Under the pieces are notes generated by a model. That model was not told the DNA's origin and ran no database searches. It saw nothing but the letters and a program-made list of their open reading frames with translations. Shown piece by piece: positions 56,356 through 64,000 of a stretch of DNA of 64,000 nt. The translations under genes and the position numbers were made by a program. Each line of letters begins with the position of its first letter. Positions within the stretch are counted from its first letter, which is position 1. Source of the DNA: Selaginella moellendorffii. Lineage: Eukaryota > Streptophyta > Lycopodiopsida > Selaginellales > Selaginellaceae. The DNA is taken from NCBI RefSeq assembly GCF_000143415.4, contig NW_003314288.1, forward strand, positions 1,855,515-1,919,514, read 5' to 3'.

Positions 56356-56876
56356 TCATTCTTCTCGAGTGATTGGCTCCAGCGTCACCACCTCGAGGAT
56401 CTCCCCGTCGCTCCAATGCAGCGCCTTGAGATCAGCCGCGGGATCGACGGCGGCGCCCTTGATCTCGGAAGAATCGAGTGTGGAGCGGAAGAGACTTATC
56501 ATCTTCGTGTTCTTCAGGGCTTCGAGCATCTGGACCTACCAAGGAAGAAATAAAGATCGATCAAAAACCAAATCAAAGCAAGCACGATTGTTGGAAAAGA
56601 AATGTAGCACCACGCCCCACTACCTTGGTCCGGAAGACGGTAGCGCTGCGTACTCCATGCATCCTGAGCACCTGATCGACGATCCAATTTGGGATCAAAG
56701 ATTGAAGAAAAACCCATCCAATCGAGTGGATCCATCCAAATTACCTCTTCCAGGCTCTTGGTAAGAATCCCCTTTGTGAGCATCTCCTCCTCCGGAAGCT
56801 GCGACTGCCGAAACAGCGAAGTGTACTCCTCTGTGGTGACGCTCGACAGCGCCATAGCCGCCGCCGCCGCCTTCAC
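56356..56876 (-). CDS. Small conserved-looking protein, unknown
   Basis: Three exons, 56876-56745, 56671-56624 and 56535-56356, give 119 residues with clean GT-AG junctions and one frame. The first Met may be replaced by MALSSVTTEEYTSLFRQ seven codons on. The exon 2 and 3 junction parts read VLRMHGVRSATVFRTK and VQMLEALKNTKMISLFRS. The C-terminus is acidic, VVTLEPITREE. I do not recognise a family. The good splice structure argues that it is a real gene. Confidence 0.6.
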
Positions 56877-58083
56877 CCTTCTTGTAATTCTTAAGTGGAA
56901 TCTAAACTAACCTTCACATAGTTTTAATAACCTTTCTTCCAGTATTTGGATAAAAGGAACCTTGAGTTTTAAATTTAAATTCTTGACAAAGAATATTTTA
57001 CTTTTATTACTTGTAGGTTGGTAGAGGTAAAAAATACCATAGGAACAGTAAAGTATATTTCATTATGGCAAGGGTAAAAACTTTCTTTCTTGTTATGTCA
57101 AACAATCAATGAGGCAAACTTTTAGGTTGGAGAGGTATTTCCTTCATAATATTTAAGTTCTCAACTAAAGAATCAATTGAAAATGTTTCACCAATATGTA
57201 TTGGCAAACAAAGTGAGTTGCTATTAATTTCTCAAGATGATCCTCAAAATCAGAGTTTAATGCATTGAATTTTGTCATAAAGGCAAGTTTCATTTTTTTC
57301 TTATAAATAACAAGCATGTAGGGCTTCAACATCTTTATAGTACCAAATATATATAAGATAAGTAAAATAATCAAGAACAATAGGGAAAAGTAAAACATTG
57401 CACAAAGGTATAATTGTGGTGTCATACTCCAAACATACTTTCAAATCAGGCCTCAAAATTACACCTTTTAAAGCTGTTTAACTTGCTAGATTCTAATTTA
57501 GCCTACTATTTGAATGATAAGTCACCTTGCACTAAAGTACAAAAATATTTTAGCCCTATGACTTATAAGGCAAAGAAAATTTGTATATTGTAGTATGAAT
57601 AATATTTTACCAAATAGTATTAAAAATATCTTAAGAATATCCTAGTGTTTAACCACGGATTAGGTCTAGCATAGATGGGTAAGCAATGATAGCAACAACA
57701 ATATGGGATTAAAATATTTATCACTACTACTACTAAGATGGAGAAAAGAAAGATATATCAACAAAATATGGCAATCCATAATTCACTTTTTGATGAAAGA
57801 CCTAAAATTAGATTAAAGGATGAACAGCAGAAGAAGAAGTTAATATTTCAAATAGTCAAAAGAATAAAACATTCAAAACTCAATTTTACTTAAGTATATT
57901 ATATGGTGGATACTAAAGACAAGCAGAAGATGAAATGTACAACATCTGTATATGCTAGAAAGGATAATCCTTTTGGTAAAAATGGTTATTTTACTCTTCA
58001 AAAACCAACTTTGAAAAAGAATAACAATTCCAAACAACATCAATTAAATATAACTATTTGGAAAGTAAAGAAAAAAAAGGGCT
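56877..58083. other. AT-rich non-coding region left of gypsy 2
   Basis: No gene recognised. Short frames here have no domain. The retroelement inserted into this region at 58084-58088. Confidence 0.45.
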
Positions 58084-58088
58084 ATCTA
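58084..58088 (+). repeat. Target-site duplication, left (ATCTA)
   Basis: ATCTA directly before the 5' LTR; the same five bases follow the 3' LTR at 63597-63601. Confidence 0.9.
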
Positions 58089-58392
58089 TGTCAGGAATCC
58101 CCCAATTCTTGCCACATTCCTGACTCTCACCGAATTCCTGACATGCAGACCACATTCATGATTCTCGAGACACTTCCCTATTATGTGGCACCTCCTCAAC
58201 CTCAGCTATATTTAGGCCGTCCTCGATCCAAGAGTGGTGGAGCTTCATTAACCTATAGTATATATAGATTAGCCTTGTTCCATTTCTCCACAATCTGAAT
58301 CAATGCCAATTTAAAGCCTCTTCTTTGTTTCCACTAGCTTTTCTCTTTGTCTTTTGCATTTTCCAATCTTGATCTTGTTGGGGGTCTTGACA
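58089..58392 (+). repeat. 5' LTR of gypsy 2
   Basis: 304 bp, starts TGTCAGGAATC, ends GTCTTGACA. A TATATATAG box lies at 58259-58267 and is shared with the 3' LTR. Near the end it has nine extra bases relative to the 3' LTR. Confidence 0.92.
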
Positions 58393-58491
58393 GTTTAATT
58401 CAGATTATGCTTTTTGCTTTTGTTTTAGCTCGTTTCGATTATTTGATTGCCTTTGTCTTTTATTCCTTTTTTTTTTCCTTTCTTCTTGCCG

Positions 58492-59463
58492 ATGGAGTCT
58501 CCAAGCCATCCTGATTTCTTTGCCGAAGTCCTTGCAAAAATCCAGTCTAAGAATACCGAGCTGAAGGCGACCCTTCTTCGCATGCAGCAGGAGCTTGCTT
58601 CACTTTCGGCTCAAGGATCCAACAAAGTTTCTGAACCGAAGGTGAGTTTCCCGGCGAAACTTTCAGGCAAGCATTTGGAGCTTCGCAGATTTTTGAACCA
58701 AATGGAGCTGATCTTTGCACTTCAACATCGGCAGTACCCCACTCCCGAGTCTCAAATTGGCGCGATTGGGACGTTGCTTGAAGGTGCAGCTTTGTCATGG
58801 TTTTCTCCTCTTCTGGAGAAGAGCATGAAAGTGGTCGTGGTTCCGGAGCTGATGGATCTTCAATTGTTCAAAGAGAAGCTCGAAGCATGTTTTGGCGAGA
58901 CGGATCGGGTTCGGGCTGCTACCACAAAGATGAGACATCTCTCTTAGGGGTCTCGTCCTGCCTCAATCTACGCTACAGAGTTCCAACTCCTTGCCTTGGA
59001 CACTCAGTGGGATGAGCGGGCCCTGATTGACCAATTTCGTTTCGGCCTCAACAACGGTGTCAAGGATTTGTTGCTCACCATGGAGGATCCCAAGGACTTA
59101 TCGGACGCCATCAACAAAGCTGTTCGATGTGACAATCGTCTCTTTGAACGTCGTCAGGAAAGTCGCTGCGCCGCTGTTTTTCCGTCCCAGACTTAGGAAT
59201 CCCAGCTTGAGCCTTCGGGGCATACTCCTGAACCCACTGCTCCGGTCCCGATGGATATTTCTGGTACTCCCCAACTCATTAGAGGGAAGTTGAGTCCTGC
59301 TGAGAAGCAATGTCGAATATCTCATAATCTTTGCCTCTACTGTGCTGATCCTAATCACAAAGCAGCTGTGTGTCCTAAGAAGCCTCCTCGACTGCTCGAG
59401 TTCACTCTGCCTCAAAGTCCACCTCTATTGCAGTTGGGAAACGACCCTGTCCAAACAGAGTAA
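58492..59463 (+). pseudogene. Gypsy 2 gag
   Basis: Starts MESPSHPDFFAEVLAK. The retrotransposon gag core is readable (FLNQMELIFALQ, GAALSWFSPLL, FKEKLEACFGETD). A CCHC zinc knuckle CLYCADPNHKAAVC lies near the end. TAG codons at 58945 and 59194 interrupt it. The ending TAA is at 59461. Gag forms the particle and binds RNA in this family. Confidence 0.88.
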
Positions 59464-59600
59464 GAGCTGTCTGTTTGGACTCCCCGAATAAAAATCACTT
59501 TTCTTCTTTATCAAACTCCTCACCACCTTTCATCAAAGCCACCACCAATTCCCGCAACTTCCGCGTCTAATGTCTTCTTTCTTTCATCGGACAATCAGGA

Positions 59601-60056
59601 CTCAAGGCTTTGGCGCTACTGGACTCGGGTGCAACTTCCTGCTTCATGGACACGGACTTTGCTGCCCGACATCACGTTCCTCTTTCTCCTACCATATGGG
59701 ATCTGAGGGTTGAAGGCATCGGCGGGCATTTTGTGTCTCCATCTTCTGGACTTAGGGAAACGTTGCCCGTTCGAGTACACATCGGATCCACCGTCACCGA
59801 TATCGCCTTCAACATCATCAATAGCAAGTCCTCCTCTGTGGTGCTCGGTCTTCCTTGGTTTCAACTACATCAGCCTCAGATTTGTTGGAAGGAATTACAG
59901 CTCATCTCTCCCACATCACCATCTCCCACGGCTTCCCCTACTATTCATCGAGTCCGAATTAGGAAAAGTTCCCTAAACTTAAATCGGGGTTCTGTTCCTG
60001 ACTCTACGAAGTTTTCACCCTCTTCTTTTTCCTCTCTTCCATCTTACACTGGATAG
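59601..60056 (+). pseudogene. Gypsy 2 aspartic protease
   Basis: The active-site motif LDSGATSCFMD is present near 59616, followed by flap-like VEGIGG and GLPWFQLHQPQI, the usual end of the gypsy protease. A TAG at 60054 breaks the polyprotein. Confidence 0.85.
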
Positions 60057-61589
60057 TATCCTCATTTCATCATTCCATTTAGTCGTACACCTCCTCCTAT
60101 CTCCACAATCACTATGAAAGAACTCCTTCATGAAGAACCTATTTTCCTTTTTGCTTTGCATGTTTTTCCTGTCAGTCTTCCTGAGAAGTATCATGATTTT
60201 GGGGATGTGTTTGACAAGAAAAAAGCTAGTGTACTACTTGTTCATTGGCCTTATGACTGTCCCATTGATTTACAGGAAGGAGCGTCACCTCCGTGAGGGC
60301 CTATCTATGGGTTATCCCCGTCCGAGCTTAAAGCCCACAAAGAGTACGTGGATGAGAACCTTGCTTCGGGGTACATTTAGCATTCGTAGTCCCCAGCTGG
60401 AGCGCCTGTCTTCTTTGTCAAGAAGAAGGATGGGAGTTTGCGGCTAGTCATCGATTACCGAGGTTTGAACAAAGTGACTGTTCGGAACCGTTATCCGCTG
60501 CCCCTGATCTCGGACCTGTTGGAACGCCTCGGCGGTGCCCGCTTCTTCACCAAGATTGATCTCCGTGGCGCATACAACCTGATCCGGATCCGGCTTGGTG
60601 ATGAATGGAAGACTGCATTCCGAACTCGCTATGGCCACTTCGAGTACACTGTCATGCCATTTGGCTTGACAAATGCTCCAGCAGTTTTCCAACACATGGC
60701 GAACAATGTCTTTCGGGAGTTTCTTGATCAGATGGTGATCGTCTACCTTGATGACATCCTCATCTACTCAAAAACTCAGGAGGAGCACGACGAACACGTA
60801 CACAAGGTGCTGGCAAAGCTGCGTGAATACGGCCTATACGCGAAGCTTGAGAAATGTTCCTTCGATCAGCAATCTGTGGAGTTCCTTGGGTACATTGTCA
60901 CTCCTGAGGGTATCACAATGGATCCTGCCAAAGTCAAGACTATTCTCGAGTGGGAGCCTCCACAATCAATGTCGGACGTTCAGGTTTTCCTTGGCTTCGC
61001 CAATTTCTACCGCAAATTCATTGATCACTACTCTAATATTGTCCTTCCTCTCACGCATCTCACTCGTAAGGATGTTCCCTTCTCTTGGTCTGCTGTTGCG
61101 TAGCACGCCTTCGACACACTCAAGGTAGCCTTCAGTTCTACTCCCATTTTGATCCATGCTGATTCCTCACAACCTTTCTTCATTGAGGCATATGCCTCCG
61201 ACTTTGCCATTGGTGCTGTGTTGTCTCAACTTGGAGCGGATCAAGAACTTCATCCGGTCGCTTTCCATTCTCAAAAATTTCAGCCTGCGGAGATCAATTA
61301 CGAAATCCACTACAAGGAGCTCCTTGCCATCGTGGATTCCTTTGGAGAGTGGCGCCATTTCTTGGAGGGGGCGGGCCATCAAACAACAGTCTGGACGGAT
61401 CACAAAAATCTCGAGGACTTTGCCACTTCCCGAGTTTTAAGCTGTCGTCAAGCAAGGTGGGCACAATTCTTGAGTCGGTTTAACTTTGTTATCAAGTACA
61501 GACCTGGAAAGCTTCAAGGCCTTCCTGATGCTCTTTCAAGGCGCTCCTATCTCAGTCTCAGGCCTGGTAATGCTGCCTTCGATCAACAA
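60057..61589 (+). pseudogene. Gypsy 2 reverse transcriptase and RNase H
   Basis: After a linker with a frameshift near 60297 and TAGs at 60378 and 60387, the RT is clear: [49 protein letters not shown] and YLDDILIYS (catalytic pair intact). A TAG at 61101 splits RT from RNase H. RNase H has EAYASDFAIGAVLSQ where the first catalytic Asp of the usual EVDASD is Tyr; YEIHYKELLAIV, WTDHKNLEDF and LPDALSRR follow. Confidence 0.88.
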
Positions 61590-63207
61590 GATCAAGTTAT
61601 CCTCGGTCCTGATCGGCTTCAAGTTATGGCAATTTCCCTGGCCCCGCAGGACTCCTCTTTGATGGATGCAATCAGAAACGATCTTCAATCTGATGATCTC
61701 GCCAGCGACATTTTCCCCCATCTTCAGGCTGGACACTCTGTGACTCCCGATTGCCGGCAATTTGACGAGTTCGAGTTCTTAGATGGCTTATTATACCGTG
61801 GGGAGCAACTTTACGTTCCTGAAGGTGATGCTCGAAGGTTGGTCCTGATGGCGTGCCACGATAGCCCGATTGCTGGTCACTTCGGCATTGCGAAAACCTA
61901 TGAGCTAGTTGCACGGGACTTTTGGTGGCCTCACATGGACAACTACATCAAAGCTTTTGTTACCTCCTGTGACACTTGCGCCTGGAATAAGGTACCTCGC
62001 CACCTTCCTTCAGGTTTGCTTCGTTCCCTTCCGGTCCCTTCAGGTCCTTGGGAATCCATCTCCATGGATTTCTTGAGTGATCTTCCGAGTTCTGAAGGCT
62101 TCAATAGCATTTTAGTCGTGGTGGATCGCTTCACAAAGATGGCGCACTTCTTGCCATGTACCAAGGAGTTTTCGGGGAGGACATGGCAAAACTGGTATTC
62201 AGGAAATTTTCCAACTTCATGGGATTCCTACAGATGTGGTTTCGGGTCGGGGGCCTCAGTTCATCTCTCATTTCTGGAAACGGTTTTTGTAGCTGCTTGG
62301 AGTGAAGGCCAACCTCTCTTCGGCGTATCATCCTCAAACTGATGGGCAGTCCGAGCGAACGATTCAGACGTTGGAACAATTCTTGAGGTGCTTCATCAAC
62401 TATCATCCGGATAACTGGTTCGATATCCTTCCCCTTGCTAAGTTCTCCTATAACAACTCTGTTCACTCCTTTCTTCGAATTTCCCCCTTCTTTGCAAACT
62501 CTGGCCGAAATCCCCGATTCAATCTCTCACTTTCTTCTCCATCCGAATCCTCTCATTCAAATCCTCGCTCTAAGGCATTTGTCTCCAACCTCCAAGAAAT
62601 CCACAACTCCATCTCCTTCCACCTCCATCGTGCTCAGGAATCTCACAAAACATTTGCCAATGTCCATCGTCAGGATTGTCCCCCTTACAATATCGGGGAT
62701 AAAGTCTGGCTCCTCAGGCGAAATATCTCCACCACCAGGCCCTGTCCAAAACTTGATTTCAAACGCCTCGGTCCTTTCCCTATCACTGCCATCATTAATC
62801 CTGTCACTTATCGCCTTACACTTCCCTCCTCATATCAAATTCACCCTGTTTTTCATTCCTCTCTCCTTGAGCCTTATATTCCTAGTCCTATTCCCGATTG
62901 GGTCATTCCTCCACCTCCACCAGTGCAGCTCAAGGATGGGTCTGAGTACGAGGTTCAGGACATCCTTGATTCCAAGATTTCACGGTCTAAACTCTACTAT
63001 CTGGTCGACTGGAAGGGTAACGGGCCTGAAGAACGTACTTGGGAACCTACAGACAACCTAATTCATTCTCCTGACCTTGTTCAGGACTTCCACCGCTGCT
63101 ATCCTTCTCGTCCCAGTCCTCATTCTTTTTCTCCATCTCCCATCCCTCGCCGCTCATCTCATCCTCCTCGTCGTTCTCATTCACATCCTCGTTCCACTCG
63201 TTTTTGA
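61590..63207 (+). pseudogene. Gypsy 2 integrase with chromodomain
   Basis: The HHCC zinc finger is intact (HDSPIAGHFGIAKTYELV, CDTCAWNK). SMDFLSDLP carries the first Asp. A frameshift follows near 62180. The second Asp site reads VSGRGPQ, so Asp is Gly. A TAG is at 62290. The third acidic residue survives in DGQSERTIQ. The GPF motif region is RLGPFPITAIINPVTYRL, and the chromodomain is YEVQDILDSKI with YYLVDWKGNGPEERTWEP. The frame ends at TGA 63205. Confidence 0.88.
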
Positions 63208-63218
63208 GGAGGGGGTGC
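63206..63218 (+). other. Polypurine tract of gypsy 2
   Basis: GAGGAGGGGG followed by TGC, ending directly at the 3' LTR; it overlaps the integrase stop codon. Confidence 0.8.
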
Positions 63219-63596
63219 TGTTAGGAATCCCCCAATTCTTGCCACATTCCTGACTCTCACCGGATTCCTGACCTGCAGACCACATTCCTGATTTTCAAGA
63301 CACTTCCCTATTCCTGACTCTCAAGACACTTCCCTATTTCCGACTCTCTGATTTCCTGTACGATTCCTGAGTCTCAAGCCACATTCTTGATATTGATGTG
63401 GCGCCTCCTCAACCTCAGCTATATTTAGGCCGTCCTTGATCCAAGAGTAGTGGAGCTTCATCAACCTATAGTATATATAGGTTAGCCTTGTTCCATTTCT
63501 TCACAATCTGAATCAACGCCAATCTAAAGCCTCTTCTTTGTTTCCACTAGCTTTTCTCTTTGTCTTTTGCATTTTCCAGTCTTGATCTTATTGACA
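63219..63596 (+). repeat. 3' LTR of gypsy 2
   Basis: 378 bp, starts TGTTAGGAATC, ends TTGACA. It is longer than the 5' LTR by a stretch at about 63309-63400 that includes a second copy of a unit around TTCCTGACTCTCAAGACAC. Confidence 0.92.
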
Positions 63597-63601
63597 ATCT
63601 A
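63597..63601 (+). repeat. Target-site duplication, right (ATCTA)
   Basis: Identical to 58084-58088. Confidence 0.9.
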
Positions 63602-64000
63602 TCCCTAAATGTGTTATTGCTTAAGAGGATTAATATAAAAACAGATTGATTTCTTTAATACAACACACATACTTTATTGTGAAGAAGAGATTGCCTTTAA
63701 AAAACTATAAATATTTATGAATTTAGTAGGTTTACAGAAATGCTATAAAATATCAAACTTATGTGAATTCTATGAGTGGGAAAGAGTTTATAAAATATAT
63801 AAATAATGTGCTATAAAAAAATATTTTTCAAGATATTCAAGCTAGCCCTTACTTTTCTATCATAGTGGATGCTAGTATTAATAGAAGTTTAGAAAGTTAA
63901 CTTATCATATACATCTATGTAAGAAGAAGAAAAAATCTAAATAAGATTTACTTTATATAATTGATAATAATTGAATATATTTTTGCTATAGTAAATATAA
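63602..64000. other. AT-rich non-coding region
   Basis: Continues the AT-rich spacer split by gypsy 2. No gene seen. Confidence 0.45.

Larger units (their letters stand above)
58089..63596 (+). mobile_element. Ty3/gypsy chromovirus 2, both LTRs and TSD present, mutated
   Basis: 5,508 bp from TGTCAGG to TTGACA, with two LTRs, a perfect 5 bp TSD (ATCTA), and gag, protease, RT, RNase H, integrase and chromodomain in gypsy order. The element has in-frame TAG codons at 58945, 59194, 60054, 60378, 60387, 61101 and 62290, frameshifts around 60297 and 62180, and lost catalytic residues in RNase H and integrase. It cannot move by its own proteins. The polypurine tract is at 63206-63218. The LTRs are quite similar outside a length difference, so insertion is fairly recent. 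Confidence 0.95.

Noticed and set aside
1-64000. CRISPR arrays, operons, bacterial ribosome sites
   Set aside because: The window is eukaryotic nuclear DNA with spliced genes; no regularly spaced palindromic repeats were seen.

Overview
The window looks like nuclear DNA of a land plant, most probably a lycophyte close to Selaginella. The reasons are compact genes with very short introns (about 50-80 bp), plant gene families (germin-like protein, AVT-type amino acid transporter, MSL channel, PLS-type PPR protein, arabinogalactan peptide), cyanovirin-N-type lectins, and a four-domain voltage-gated cation channel of a kind known from algae and animals but generally reported missing from seed plants. 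The species assignment is inference. A 100-base run of N (25745-25844) shows this is a draft assembly.

Layout. 1-3.8 kb is a decayed Ty3/gypsy chromovirus that begins outside the window and carries a nested 675 bp TRIM-like element. 5-22.3 kb is gene-rich: AVT-like transporter (-), tRNA-Gly(TCC) (-), MSL mechanosensitive channel (+), germin-like protein (+), an unknown protein (-), two tandem cyanovirin-N-homology genes (+), a small basic protein (-), separase (-) and an unknown protein head-to-head with it (+). 22.3-28 kb is AT-rich, gene-poor DNA with a TRIM relic, the assembly gap and a scrambled separase pseudogene. 28-45.3 kb is gene-rich again: AG peptide (+), USP39/SAD1-like pseudogene (+), F-box/WD40 protein (-), four-domain channel (+), PPR protein (+), UBE2H-type E2 (-) and a Q/M/Y-rich prion-like protein (+). 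45.3-47.6 kb is an AT-rich desert. 47.6-56.9 kb holds a CD2BP2/LIN1 splicing protein (+), an Argonaute (-), a synaptotagmin-like SMP/C2 protein (-) and a small unknown protein (-). 58.1-63.6 kb is a structurally complete but mutated Ty3/gypsy chromovirus with both LTRs and a perfect 5 bp target-site duplication.

The genes do not form an operon or one pathway; they are independent housekeeping, membrane, RNA and cell-cycle genes. The most notable content is the four-domain channel (pore residues E/E/D/D, C-terminal IQ motif), the CVNH gene pair, a germin-like protein lacking one metal-ligand histidine, and the nested or decayed mobile and pseudogene material. Exon boundaries were read by eye from GT/AG sites and reading-frame continuity; family names are from recognised motifs, not database searches.
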